64,000 bases of DNA from Virgibacillus aidingensis (lineage in GTDB: Bacteria; Bacillota; Bacilli; Bacillales; Amphibacillaceae). Numbering within the stretch: position 1 is the first letter of the stretch; each line of letters starts with the position of its first letter. The notes beneath the pieces are model-generated. The model was given only the letters and a program-made list of their open reading frames with translations, did not search any database and had not been told where the DNA came from. Below are positions 37,027 through 46,362 of the stretch, piece after piece. The position numbers and the translations under genes are program-made. The stretch covers positions 41,064 through 105,063 of the forward strand of contig NZ_WIXN01000014.1 in the NCBI RefSeq assembly GCF_010994035.1, in the 5' to 3' direction.

Positions 37027-37633
37027 TATTGATTTCCTATTGAATCCTATATTGAAGAACTTTATTAAAAAGATATTGAAATAGGCATGAAACTCGGGAT
37101 CCTGATGAGGAAAACCCGAGTCATTATTGAGTTTAATATTGAAAAAGCAAATGTTTATTATTAAAGAATTGGTGGTGGGGATTAGGCAAGAGTTTATTAT
37201 GGTTGCCAAATGTTTATTTTTGATCTACACCCGCTGTACCATAAGATTAATCATTTGCTAAACCCCACTCCTCCAACCCGCATTCCACCGTTCGAGTCAT
37301 AGTAAAGTTTTGCTACAGAACCCCCATTTTTGGGTTTAATTATCGCTGTTTTCCCGCTCTTTTGGCTGTTTTTTCACCCTTTTTTGGGGAGTTATAATAG
37401 AGTTTTGCTAACAAAATCAAGAAAAGTACGAGGAAAGATAATGGGGAAAGAGGCTTAGAATAAAGATAAAATATTGAATGAGTATTGATTTGATATTGAA
37501 TCTTACATTGAAGAAACCCAGTAGTATCAATGGTTTAGGAACACAACTGTATTGAAAAGATATTGAAAAAGGCATGAAAAAACCCGGGATCCTGATGAGG
37601 TAATCCCGAGAATTTATTGAGTACTGTATTGAA
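37027..37633. repeat. Duplicated iteron-like TATTGAA clusters flanking hairpins
   Basis: Two related segments about 460 bp apart. Segment A has TATTGAW/G at 37027, 37038, 37050, 37074, 37125 and 37137. Segment B has it at 37472, 37483, 37494, 37550, 37561, 37615 and 37627 (plus CATTGAA at 37506). In each, a hairpin sits between the fourth/fifth and last motifs: CTCGGG..CCCGAG (37093-37120) and CGGGAT..ATCCCG (37585-37608). Both enclose the shared core GATCCTGATGAGG. Downstream both continue into GTTTATTATTA and GATCTAC. They lie directly behind the serine recombinase gene. No gene is seen in 36965-37745. Confidence 0.75.
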
Positions 37634-37745
37634 AAAGCAATTGTTTATTATTACGGGATTTGGCGGTGAAGTTAGCAAGAGTTTATTTTGACAAGAAATT
37701 GTTTATTCGAGATCTACAACCCGCTTCCTCAGCCAGCTCACACAC

Positions 37746-39506
37746 TCAATATGTGTCGTCACTACTATGTGAACACAATTTATTATCCTCGTTGTCTGTA
37801 TGTGAACACAATTCGTTAGATGTTTTTGTATTATCTTTTTTCGCATTTCTTCGGGCAGGTTTAAATTTTTCGCCATCTAGACAATTACTTAAACCTGTTT
37901 TATAAACAAATGTAATCATGGCAGGATCTTTGTTTCCATTTTCATCTACTCCACCTACAATTACCTTGTCAACGACACTTTCAAATACATACCGATCAAA
38001 CGTATCAATCACTTCATTTTGTTCCAATACTTTTTTGAAAGCTAACAAGCGTTTTTTAATATCCTTTTCTTCTTCTAAATTCGATAAGGACTTTTCTCTT
38101 GTTTGTACTTTCTCATTAATCTCTTGCATAAGTGAATTATATTTATCTTCATACGTATCTTTATCGATAATATTCTCCAGTCTCATATCCACTAATTTAT
38201 TCTTTTTGTTTTCTAATCCTTGAATTTCTTTTTCTATTTTAGCTATTTCTTTATGAATCGTATTGGAACTTAATGCTTCTTCCATTCGTTGCAAAAATTC
38301 TTCCAATACGTCTTTGTTATTATTACACATAATTCGGTAACTTTCTAGAAAAGCTTTTTCAATAGCTTCTTCGGGTATTCCTTTACTGTGTGGACAGAAC
38401 TTTTTTCCCTTCTTTGTACTTGTAACGCACTGCCAAATCGTTTTGCTATATTTCGTTGAACTATGCCATCTACGTCTTGTTAGTGTACCTCCACAATAGG
38501 CACAATCAATCATACAACTAAACGCATATTTACGACTATACTTCTCTCGCTTCCCGCCGTAATTTTCTACTGTATTTCGTCCCCGATTTCTTCTCATTCT
38601 GATTTCCTGTGCTTTATCAAATATTTCAGCACTGACAATTGGTTCATGGTGATTTCGTAAATAATACTGATCTTCCTCACCCAAGTTTTCTAATCGACGT
38701 TTTGAAATGGGATCTAATGTAAAAGTTTTTCCCATTAAAATATCGCCTTTATATTTTTCATTCTTGATAATTCCGAGTACAGTTGTTTCAGCCCATGTTG
38801 GAGTACCTCTCTTTGTTTTGTAGCCTAAATTCTCTAGCTCCCTTGAGATAATACTCCCTCCGGCTCCCTCAATATATCTTTGAAAAATATAACGAACAAT
38901 TTCCGCTTCTTTTTCATTAATTGAAATACTTTTATCTTCTGGATGATAGTCATAACCAAGGCATCCTTGAAAACCAACTAACTCTCCACGTTGCATTTTC
39001 ATCTTTAAACCTTTTTTAACATTAGCGGATATATTCTCAACTTCCTGTTGTGCGACTGAACTTAATACGACAAGCAACAATTCTCCATCCATTGTCAATG
39101 TATTGATTTTTTCATCTTCAAAATAAACGGCTATATCTCTTTCTTTTAACATCCGAACATATTTCAGCGTATCTAATGTATTCCTTGCAAATCTAGATAT
39201 TGATTTCGTAATCACCATATCAATATCTCCATTCATACAATCATTGATCATTCGTTGAAAGTCTTCACGTTTCGTTACTTGTGTGCCTGTAATGGCTTCA
39301 TCTGCATAGATATCAACTAACACCCATTCAACATTTTTCTGAATTAAATCAGAATAATAAGAGACTTGTGATTTATAGCTATTTAACTGATCTTCCGAAT
39401 CTGTACTTACCCTACAATAGGCTGCTACCCTAAGCTGTTTTATTTCTTTTCCACGCTTCCGGCTGGCTAAGTCACTATTGGCACGAATCACTTCTACTTT
39501 TGACAT
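37746..39506 (-). CDS. Large serine recombinase
   Basis: A 586-residue site-specific recombinase of the TndX/TnpX/phage-integrase class. The catalytic domain has YCRVSTDSEDQ with nucleophile Ser34, and SISRFARNTLD. The recombinase domain follows (GYDYHPEDKSISINEKEAEIV and so on), then a zinc ribbon (CMIDCAYCGG.. WQC.. FCPH), a long coiled coil (about residues 425-505) and a charged tail. AAAGGAGGAA precedes the ATG. It should catalyse integration/excision of the element that carries the neighbouring SHOCT-like, HTH and sigma-like genes. All catalytic residues look intact. Confidence 0.93.
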   Translation of the reverse strand: MSKVEVIRANSDLASRKRGKEIKQLRVAAYCRVSTDSEDQLNSYKSQVSYYSDLIQKNVEWVLVDIYADEAITGTQVTKREDFQRMINDCMNGDIDMVITKSISRFARNTLDTLKYVRMLKERDIAVYFEDEKINTLTMDGELLLVVLSSVAQQEVENISANVKKGLKMKMQRGELVGFQGCLGYDYHPEDKSISINEKEAEIVRYIFQRYIEGAGGSIISRELENLGYKTKRGTPTWAETTVLGIIKNEKYKGDILMGKTFTLDPISKRRLENLGEEDQYYLRNHHEPIVSAEIFDKAQEIRMRRNRGRNTVENYGGKREKYSRKYAFSCMIDCAYCGGTLTRRRWHSSTKYSKTIWQCVTSTKKGKKFCPHSKGIPEEAIEKAFLESYRIMCNNNKDVLEEFLQRMEEALSSNTIHKEIAKIEKEIQGLENKKNKLVDMRLENIIDKDTYEDKYNSLMQEINEKVQTREKSLSNLEEEKDIKKRLLAFKKVLEQNEVIDTFDRYVFESVVDKVIVGGVDENGNKDPAMITFVYKTGLSNCLDGEKFKPARRNAKKDNTKTSNELCSHTDNEDNKLCSHSSDDTY

Positions 39507-39567
39507 AACAGTTCCTCCTTTTGTGTTCCCTATTTACTTTCTATTGTATCGCCAATAGAAACACAAT

Positions 39568-39714
39568 TCAGTCTGTAATATCAGAAATGATGCCATATTC
39601 TTTCATTAATTTATTTTTAACCATGTAATATTCTTTCTTGGTAATCAATTTACGGGTTAGCAGTTGTTTTAACATAGCAATTTGCATACTATAAGGAATC
39701 AAGTTCTGTTTCAA
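39568..39714 (-). CDS. SHOCT-like small element protein, 48 aa
   Basis: The minus strand encodes 48 residues from a TTG with AAGGGGGCG upstream: NLIPYSMQIAMLKQLLTRKL then ITKKEYYMVKNKLMKEYGI. The L..L...G/K.IT..EY...K..L pattern is that of SHOCT domains found next to recombinases on clostridial and bacillar integrative elements. It ends 60 bases before the recombinase gene. A frameshifted copy lies at 53544-53690. Confidence 0.7.
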   Translation of the reverse strand: MKQNLIPYSMQIAMLKQLLTRKLITKKEYYMVKNKLMKEYGIISDITD

Positions 39715-39715
39715 A

Positions 39716-39880
39716 AAACACGCCCCCTTATAATTAATCAATTAAAATCAGACGGCTGTTGGTACAGCTCCACGGGAATTTCACCCCTGCAAGTATTCCT
39801 TCCAGCTCTACTCATAGCTTGCGACGCTTTGAACGCTCGAACCATGACGGTAGAGGAGTATCATTATCTATACTGATGGG
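39716..39880 (-). ncRNA. Candidate structured RNA between SHOCT-like and Orf8-like genes
   Basis: A conserved non-coding stretch, retained almost unchanged in copy 2 (53692-53838). It contains several nested stems: GGCTGTTGGTACAGC (GCTGT/ACAGC), GGGAATTTCACCC, and GCAAG paired with CTTGC across 24 bases. Near 40007-40027 GCACGG/CCGTGC followed by TTTCTTTG forms a separate terminator-like hairpin, which also recurs at 59610-59630. No peptide is plausible. Calling it an RNA is an inference from conservation and pairing. Confidence 0.35.
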
Positions 39881-40077
39881 TTATCGCCAACAATCCACCA
39901 CGATTGCATTAGATTCATAGATTATCGCTCGTTTCTAATGAAAGTCATGGCGTATGAATCAAGTGGCTCGTCATCAGTAGAACGTATCTGATTTTCGGTC
40001 TATACTGCACGGCGTTATCTTCCGTGCTTTCTTTGTCAAAGAACAATATATGTGAAAGGGAAAACTTAACCATGTAA

Positions 40078-40323
40078 TTAAATCTTGAAAGCTAAAATGC
40101 CCTGCATAAGCTTCGAACGTAAACGATCATGTGTGTCTACATCAATGCCCCAATACGTATTACCACGCTCATCATAAAGTTTACGCATAGACAAACTTGC
40201 CATATAGCTTCCATAATGTAAAATAACGTAATTCATCGCTTCTGGATCACCCTTATTTGCAGCTAAAATAATTGGATACGGTAATAAGCCACATTCGTTG
40301 TCCTTTGTGTTAGCATCAATCAT
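40078..40323 (-). CDS. Tn916 Orf8-like HTH protein
   Basis: An 81-residue HTH_16-type protein (LLPYPIILAANKGDPEAMNYVILHYGSYM-like core followed by YWGIDVDTHDRLRSKL), the kind encoded beside the sigma-like gene in Tn916-family and related elements. Its ATG overlaps the end of the sigma-like gene by eight bases. The presumed role is regulation of element transfer or excision. Confidence 0.8.
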   Translation of the reverse strand: MIDANTKDNECGLLPYPIILAANKGDPEAMNYVILHYGSYMASLSMRKLYDERGNTYWGIDVDTHDRLRSKLMQGILAFKI

Positions 40324-40753
40324 CCCAGTCATCTGCATGTTCCTCCAAAAATCGCTTTAACCTTTTAAAAGAGCTTGTCCGTCTATACTGAACCGTACTA
40401 CGAGGAATCTCTAGTAGTTCGGCTATTTCTACATCTGATTTATCAAAAAAATAGTATAGTAGGACTGTCTTACGCTTTTCTATTGGCAAAGTCCGCAACG
40501 CTTCAGCGAGTAATTTCGGAGTTATTTTCTTTCCAACCACTTGAACACTTTGTCCTTCTTCTCCTTCATATTGCTGATCTAAGGTATAGAGTTGATTTTC
40601 TTCTTGTGGTGTGAGATCAGAAAATGTCATCTCCTTTGCTTGTCGTTGTTGTCTTTCGTTGAAAATATTGATTGCTTCATTCTTCAATACACGTTTACAA
40701 AAAGCATTAAATGCACAGCGAACTTGCCACTCGGTACGATCTGGTTCTATCAT
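40316..40753 (-). CDS. Sigma-70-like regulator of an integrative element, copy 1
   Basis: A 145-residue protein with a region-4-like C-terminal HTH (LPIEKRKTVLLYYFFDKSDVEIAELL then EIPRSTVQYRRTSSFKRLKRFLEE). Region 2 is reduced, as in Tn916 Orf7-type proteins. The start is ATG 40753 with GAGAGGAA upstream; the longer open frame covers a terminator and is not used. It forms a two-gene unit with the Orf8-like gene. Confidence 0.82.
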   Translation of the reverse strand: MIEPDRTEWQVRCAFNAFCKRVLKNEAINIFNERQQRQAKEMTFSDLTPQEENQLYTLDQQYEGEEGQSVQVVGKKITPKLLAEALRTLPIEKRKTVLLYYFFDKSDVEIAELLEIPRSTVQYRRTSSFKRLKRFLEEHADDWDD

Positions 40754-40875
40754 GCATTTCCTCTCCCTTCGCAACTGCAAAGGTGGGTGATGATTTCCCC
40801 TTTCATAACCTTCAACAAGATTTTTTATGAAATGCCAAAAATAAGAGCAATATTTTAAAAAATATTCATTAAATA

Positions 40876-40909
40876 CAAAAAAGCCCAACTGAACATAAGA
40901 CAGCTGGGC
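40876..40909 (-). terminator. Terminator/attenuator upstream of sigma-like gene copy 1
   Basis: On the minus strand GCCCAGCTG pairs with CAGTTGGGC, followed by TTTTTTG. It lies 120 bases before the sigma-like start, so it ends upstream transcription or attenuates the unit. Copy 2 has a decayed 3' arm. Confidence 0.65.
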
Positions 40910-41026
40910 ATAAAAGTTGATATATTTTATTAGAAATTGTGTATTCGCACATTGCAGCCATCCCATAGCACTTTAAGACCTTTCTTGATAGGTCGAGTGA
41001 TATTAAATCAGGGTAAACATAAATAA

Positions 41027-41151
41027 ACACGGCGATAACCTCCTTCATATCGCCGTGTCCTTAATAAAGAGCGAACTTAATACACCTTTCGTAATCCTAT
41101 TTTTCGCAAAAACGGCGGTTTTGAATTTTCTTATTTTCAAAACCGCCGTTT
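41027..41151. repeat. Two strong hairpins at the end of the element block
   Basis: ACACGGCGATA pairs with TATCGCCGTGT (41027-41058), and AAACGGCGGTTTTGAA pairs with TTCAAAACCGCCGTTT (41110-41151, a perfect 16-bp stem with a 10-base loop). Neither has a strong T run. They mark the 40931-41355 gap, which has no gene. Confidence 0.7.
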
Positions 41152-41355
41152 GATATTTTAACTATCTATATAGTTTTGCACTCCTAACAAACAACGGTTT
41201 TTTAGGTTGTATTCGTGCGTAAAGATATATGCTGTTAGCTCAAAAAATCAGCTCCTATTTAAATATCTAAATCCTTTTTTAGAAGAGTATTCAGAGTTAA
41301 TATTTCGATAAATTATGAATGTTTTTAGAATCAAGAAGACTATTTGACCTATTTT

Positions 41356-41904
41356 CTAGTTGCGAACTGACTTTAAAGCGGATGCCCATGAATTTACTTG
41401 ATCTAACATTTCATTAACATGTTTCTCGTGTAATTTTGCAGGTTTAAAAACATTAAATTCTTCAAAGTCTGTAAACATTGACAATGCGGGATGTGTGCGA
41501 ATATCTGCAATACGCAACTCTGCCAAAATTCCTCGTAAATGCTCCGCTGCACGAACTCCTCCTGATGAACCATAGCTTACAATGCCAGCTGCTTTGTCAT
41601 ACCATTCATCTCGAGCTGAATCAAGGGCATTTTTTAATACTCCCGTAATGCTGTGATTGTATTCAGCAGTAATAAATACAAGCGCATCTAAACAACTAAT
41701 TTTCTTTGACCATTCTAAGACTTGTTTTTCACCACTGATGTCTCCAAAGAAAGGTAAGTTATAATCTACGACATCGACAATCTCATAATTGGCATCACTG
41801 CGCTTGTCGGCAATTTCTTTTACCCATTCACCTACTTGTGGACTAACCCTTCCTGGGCGTGAGCTTCCTAGAATAATTCCAATAGTTAAATTGATTTTTG
41901 TCAT
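41356..41904 (-). CDS. NADPH-dependent FMN reductase
   Basis: A 182-residue flavodoxin-fold reductase. The FMN phosphate loop is GIILGSSRPGRVSPQ, then NLPFFGD, and ITAEYNHSITGVLKNALD plus SYGSSGGVRAAEHLR complete the flavin site. Family members reduce quinones, azo dyes or chromate using NADPH. ATG 41904 is chosen for TAAGGAGG upstream. It is monocistronic cargo between the two element blocks. Confidence 0.88.
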   Translation of the reverse strand: MTKINLTIGIILGSSRPGRVSPQVGEWVKEIADKRSDANYEIVDVVDYNLPFFGDISGEKQVLEWSKKISCLDALVFITAEYNHSITGVLKNALDSARDEWYDKAAGIVSYGSSGGVRAAEHLRGILAELRIADIRTHPALSMFTDFEEFNVFKPAKLHEKHVNEMLDQVNSWASALKSVRN

Positions 41905-43043
41905 CGTTCCATCCTCCTTAGGATTATTGTAAAATTGCATACACTGAATGGGAGAAGTATTCCCCCAACAAATAGGTAGTTATTAATAACTAACATAGCA
42001 CCCAAAAAATTTATTAAATTTAAACCTCTGTGCTTCTAACATCCTCCTTAGATAGGACATCAAAATAAAAAATTAGAAGATACCAAGGAATATTATATTG
42101 CTCTACACCGAGGTGTTGAAGAGAACGCAAATATATTAAATAACATTGCTAATCATATAAAAAACGATATTTCTGAATCCTCTTCAGCATTAAGTAGAAA
42201 AGAGGTTTATCACTTGGATCAAACACTTAAAGTAGAAAACAAGTTAGATGAAATACTGAAATTATTGAAGGAAACTAAAAGCGATAGGCCTTAAATAAAA
42301 AGTACCCTAATCATCCTTTTCAGCCCCCTAATTATGATCTTCTAATTCGTCTGTAAAGCAGAGAAGAATTATCGATTAAGTTAAGGGTCTTCGTTCTTCG
42401 GATCTTTATGAGTCAGCCAAGTAGGATAAGGTGCGTAATAAAGTAATTAACGCTTTTAACGCACCCTAATTCATTGGGCTTCCACACCCAGACATATTAG
42501 AAATATTTACTGTTATATGGGAAAAGAGAAAGATTTCATAGCACTACTCCATTATATAAAAGAAAAAGATAATCTACAGGCCATATTAGTGCGATTGTTC
42601 AAATGAAGCAAATCATTTCGGATTATATTTCGACAGAGAGAATTCAATTTATATGCGAGCAATCAAACGGTCATTCTTCTTCTATGGACGAGAAGGATGA
42701 GATTACTTGACAGGCCGAATCAAACCTGGAGGCATATTAGAATAGGAAATTCTTTTTGCAAAACTTAGCCTTAGAAAACTTAACATATCACGGATTCGCG
42801 GATTTTTTGTTTTTCTTGGAATTGCAAGATAAAGCATGAATTTGAACGTATTTGGCTTAATTATTAAACTCCATAAGGAAAAATCTAAAGCCTAAATTAA
42901 CAAAGAGTAGAATTTACTTTTCCAATAACAATAGAGACCTTTTGGCGTTTTTCCTACTTTTATATCCCTCGATATTGATTAAATGAATTTATTTTGTGAG
43001 AAAATGCGCTAGTATAAATAAGAATTTAGGAGGAACAGAAACT
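41905..43043. other. Interval of gene fragments
   Basis: No intact gene. A start-less plus-strand tail of about 74 codons ends at 42294 (KEYYIALHRGVEENANILNN.. LDEILKLLKETKSDRP). It looks like the C-terminus of a lost protein. A GGTGCGT..ACGCACC hairpin lies at 42431-42468. Two tiny overlapping frames (42517-42606 and 42603-42710, MGKEKDFIALLHYIKEKDN and MKQIISDYISTERIQF) may be one frameshifted gene. None is recognised. Confidence 0.5.
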
Positions 43044-43106
43044 ATGACAGTCTCAATGCGTTTAAGAAATGCTGGCAATAAAAAAGGCAGAATCTATCCC
43101 CGTTGA
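43044..43106 (+). CDS. Orphan macrolide-arrest-type leader peptide (MTVSMRLR...)
   Basis: A 20-codon ORF with an ideal AGGAGG seven bases upstream and an AT-rich -10-like TATAAA 25 bases before that. It begins MTVSMRLR. ErmD-type leaders begin MTHSMRLR, and the mef/msr leader reads MTASMRL; the RLR motif is where ribosomes stall with macrolides. The following residues differ (NAGNKKGRIYPR). No erm, mef or msr gene lies downstream on this strand within the next kilobase. It is therefore either a leftover leader of a lost resistance gene or a coincidence; the seven-residue match plus strong ribosome site favours the former. Confidence 0.55.
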   Translation: MTVSMRLRNAGNKKGRIYPR

Positions 43107-43282
43107 CAAGCTCTATCGTTGTGCTTACCTTTACGATATTAAGTATTCACTAGTTTCGGTTTCGGATATTTAACTATATGTTTATTTAGCTAAATCTTTA
43201 ATATGAGTTTTCAAGGTCTTTCCTCAACCACCGCATGTTTGGGGTGGAAAAAAAGACCATTATCTTGAACAAAACGTTTGGA

Positions 43283-44245
43283 TCAATTCCAGAAATATTT
43301 CATTTCCCTAAACCCTACATCCCAAAGCTTTATATTTCCCTTAACGACTATCATAATCTTGCTTGTACGTTCAAGTGGAATTTCAAACATTTGTGGGAAC
43401 AATTCCGGATAATTCATTTGCTCCGTTCCAGAGCCGGATAATACCTCACGACCATCGACTAAAACTCGTATACCTCCATCACTATCCATTAAGTCCGGTA
43501 TTCCATAATAAAATGAAAAAATAATCTCCTTCTTGGACGTATACGTGTAGGTTTCACTTCCTTTGCTTTTGGCGTCAAATACATTATATTCAGGTTCAAC
43601 GTTTTGACCGCTAACTTTAAAGCTGTACGGTTTTGTTCCTGCTGTTGTATGCCCGGAACTATCTTTCAGTTCATTCAAAGCTATAAAGGGACCCTCTGCT
43701 TTGGTCAACGTTTTCTCCACAATTCCGCAAATTGCTAATACCCCGATTAGAAGAACAATACACGAGATACCGGTAATAGCCATATTTAGCCAAAAGTTCT
43801 TTGTCCGATACCCCAGTTTGTACGCTCCGAATCCAATGCTTGCACCTAAAGAGTTTTGTATGGCATCGTTAATATCAAAGCTTCCGAGCAAAGTTAGTGC
43901 CTGTATGGTTTCGATCACGAGAATAGACAGGAAGAACAATGAAAAGAAACGAATAAACTTCACACGGAATAACAATGGAATCAATATGCCGAATGGAATG
44001 AAGGCTGCCACATTCCCTAGATCTACGAAATCCATCAGAGTAGGATGCAGAAAATCAGAAATCTTTGGCAAATGGTAGAACTCAATCGGAAAGAAAATAA
44101 AGGTGACCCCAGTCGTGCTTGCAGATGCACCTATTCTGCCGAAAGCGAAAAAAATAAAATATAGTATCAAAATAGTATAAAGAATAGTTACGGTAAAAAT
44201 AACTGTACGTTTTTGTGGCAATGTTTTTTTGCCCTTGGCAGTCAT
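43283..44245 (-). CDS. VanZ-family membrane protein with C-terminal beta domain
   Basis: A 320-residue protein. The first about 175 residues are a VanZ-like domain with five membrane helices (VDLGNVAAFIPFGILIPLLF, then GSFDINDAIQNSLGASIGFGAYKL). The last about 140 residues form an extracytoplasmic beta-rich domain (YSFKVSGQNVEPEYNVF.. IRVLVDGREVLSGSGTEQ). VanZ itself gives low-level teicoplanin resistance, but most VanZ-domain proteins have no known role. ATG 44245 follows AGGAGGTG. It is a single gene. Confidence 0.82.
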   Translation of the reverse strand: MTAKGKKTLPQKRTVIFTVTILYTILILYFIFFAFGRIGASASTTGVTFIFFPIEFYHLPKISDFLHPTLMDFVDLGNVAAFIPFGILIPLLFRVKFIRFFSLFFLSILVIETIQALTLLGSFDINDAIQNSLGASIGFGAYKLGYRTKNFWLNMAITGISCIVLLIGVLAICGIVEKTLTKAEGPFIALNELKDSSGHTTAGTKPYSFKVSGQNVEPEYNVFDAKSKGSETYTYTSKKEIIFSFYYGIPDLMDSDGGIRVLVDGREVLSGSGTEQMNYPELFPQMFEIPLERTSKIMIVVKGNIKLWDVGFREMKYFWN

Positions 44246-44900
44246 ATAAAAACACCTCCTGAAACAGTGTATCAAAAGTCATGTGTAAAATACATAGTAT
44301 TGGAGAAAGCTGGATTACAAAAGAGGAGGACATTAAGACAAAATAGACTTCTGCAAAATGTATATGAAGATATTGACGTATATGGAACTCTTCAAGTAGA
44401 GTACAGGAATTGTTACTGAACTAAAGGGGGCTTCACAAAGAAGGAATGGCTCCTTTTTTGTGGAAATAATCTCATCTCTGGTTGTCTATCCGCTTCGTGG
44501 ACAGAATTATCCTCCACACCGACTAAATATATTTACGGTTATTTCCACAAATTGACACGCCTGTTTTAGGACCGTTTTGCACAGTGGCAAACCGTGCAGG
44601 AGTATCCCTGCCACCTTTTCTAAAGAGTTGATTTATAAATGGTTCTGAACATAACTCACTACGAGTATATATTTTCATTTTTGTAAGCTATTATCACTTC
44701 ATTTTTTTCAAAAATTACCATTGTTGAAAATGCTCCCCAAAGATAGAAGGAGATTTTTATTTTTAATCTGTCTACCAATGAGGAGTATTTCATAGTGCTG
44801 GAATCACTTTCTTCAAGTAGCTCGGCCTTATAAAAGTGTCTTTTACAAAGGGTACATTATAAATTTAAGGTCCTCTTCATAAATATATTTAGAATTTGAA
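44246..44900. other. Gene-free interval
   Basis: No supported gene. A short plus-strand frame (44338-44420, LLQNVYEDIDVYGTLQ) has no start with a ribosome site, and a GGAATGGCTCC-T6 stretch near 44440-44460 could be a terminator. Confidence 0.5.
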
Positions 44901-45815
44901 TCAAACGTTGCTCTTCTGCCATTCTTCTCGATTTAATTCTCCGTTTATTGCGGCTGCGGATGCAGCGCCTGAAGCAGCTGCAACAATAGATTGGTGCAAG
45001 TGTGTAGTTGCATCCCCCGCTGCATAAACACCAGGTACACTTGTTTTTCCAAACTCATCGACTTCAATTATTCCTGTATCCGATATACGGCAACCAAGTG
45101 CGACTGGCAATTCCGATCCAATTACCAATTCTGATTTGAAGAAAATTCCTGTGCACGGAATTTCTGTTCCATCTTCAAGCTTAACATGGTTTACCATGCC
45201 CTCATTTGATTGGATTGAATGAATTGGCGTATTGAATACCGGGATATTATGTGCACGCAATTCTTCACGTTCTGCTTCACTCAATTCATCAGGACCATTT
45301 GTACAAACTACTAACTGCTTCGACCACCCAGAAAGCAATGGGACAAAATGCATTAATGTCGCTCCTCTGTTTATGACAACTAATTGCTGATCCCTTAGTT
45401 CCCAGCCATCACAATACGGGCATACAAACGCACTCTTACCATAGACCTCCGCCAACCCTGGTATACCAAGATCACGCTCCTTCATTCCGATAGCAAACAA
45501 CAGTTTTCTTGCGGCTATCTTCACCGCTGAAGCAGTTTCCAACAAAAATTGTCCATCTTCACCTACTATCAACTCGACCGTATCTTCCAAATGGGAAACC
45601 GACGGATACGTGCGAAGCTGTTCTTTTGCAATATTTCTAAATTCATGTGGGCTAATGCCATCACGTGTTAAAAAGGCATGAGCCTCTCTAGTGACAGCAT
45701 TACGCGGTTGCCCCTCATCGATAATCAATGTCTTCTTCCTAGCTCGTCCTAATATAAGTCCAGCACTTAAACCAGCAGGACCTCCTCCAATAATAACAAC
45801 ATCAACTTCCTTCAT
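44901..45815 (-). CDS. Thioredoxin-reductase-like FAD/NAD(P) oxidoreductase
   Basis: A 304-residue low-molecular-weight thioredoxin-reductase fold protein. FAD-binding GGGPAGLSAGL is near residue 10, the redox pair is CPYC (Cys132 and Cys135, FVCPYCDGWE), and a second FAD motif is GVYAAGDAT. The dinucleotide-binding loop after CPYC (VVINRGATLMHFVPLL) lacks the standard GGGDSA pattern, so the electron donor may differ from NADPH. ATG 45815 is used for AGAGGAAGTGAG upstream. It is probably paired with the Rrf2 regulator at 46363. Confidence 0.85.
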   Translation of the reverse strand: MKEVDVVIIGGGPAGLSAGLILGRARKKTLIIDEGQPRNAVTREAHAFLTRDGISPHEFRNIAKEQLRTYPSVSHLEDTVELIVGEDGQFLLETASAVKIAARKLLFAIGMKERDLGIPGLAEVYGKSAFVCPYCDGWELRDQQLVVINRGATLMHFVPLLSGWSKQLVVCTNGPDELSEAEREELRAHNIPVFNTPIHSIQSNEGMVNHVKLEDGTEIPCTGIFFKSELVIGSELPVALGCRISDTGIIEVDEFGKTSVPGVYAAGDATTHLHQSIVAAASGAASAAAINGELNREEWQKSNV

Positions 45816-46362
45816 GATTAACTCACTTCCTCTTATTAGATTAACTTTCCAAATGTGTATACGCCCAATAATTACTCTGTACATCTCATATGTTGTTAAG
45901 ACCTAACCAGTACTACTGAAAATAACCATAATTCAGTTTATACTGTATTCTAACTGTGCTACGATGATTACATTACATGTTGGCATCACCTCCTTACATA
46001 AGAACTCATCCACTAGCTCATTTGACTTTTAAATAATTCGCACATCTTTGAAACACCATCGATAGGCGCTGATTTTCTCTGTATATGGATTTTTCAGTCA
46101 TAAATCCCTAGTAAAATTCGATGACAGTTAGCGATATGAATATGCAGACTACGTACAGAAACTCCTCCTTAACTTTCGATTTTTTTCCTATAATCTTTCG
46201 GGGACATCGTTTTACAATACCGGATTAAAGATCGCTGTATCTTGAATCAACTTATACGGTACTTTTATACATGTTCATTTTTTGAATCTCCTAATTTTTT
46301 TTATAATTTCATTAAAGATTTTAGAGATATATATTATCTATAATTGGTTGAAAGAATATGTG
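45816..46362. other. Gene-free interval with remnants
   Basis: On the minus strand a strong ribosome site (TAAGGAGGTGATG, near 45990) precedes only 17 codons (MPTCNVIIVAQLEYSIN). Upstream of it a frame ends GVSKMCELFKSQMS. These look like two ends of deleted genes. No intact gene is seen. Confidence 0.4.

Larger units (their letters stand above)
39538..40930. repeat. Element core block, copy 1 (direct repeat with 53515-54555)
   Basis: The stretch holding the SHOCT-like, HTH (Orf8-like) and sigma-like genes plus the non-coding interval recurs at 53515-54555, nearly identical base for base. Copy 2 lacks about 350 bp (39862-40214 of copy 1), with the deletion ends joined at GAGTA/TAATG. The two copies are in the same orientation and enclose about 12.6 kb. 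Confidence 0.9.

Noticed and set aside
39682..39876. 64-codon plus-strand frame in the element block
   Set aside because: It overlaps the conserved structured interval, is antisense to the SHOCT-like gene's start and has no ribosome site.
40754..40966. N-terminal extension of the sigma-like gene
   Set aside because: The open frame covers the terminator hairpin at 40876-40909; the good ribosome site is at 40753.
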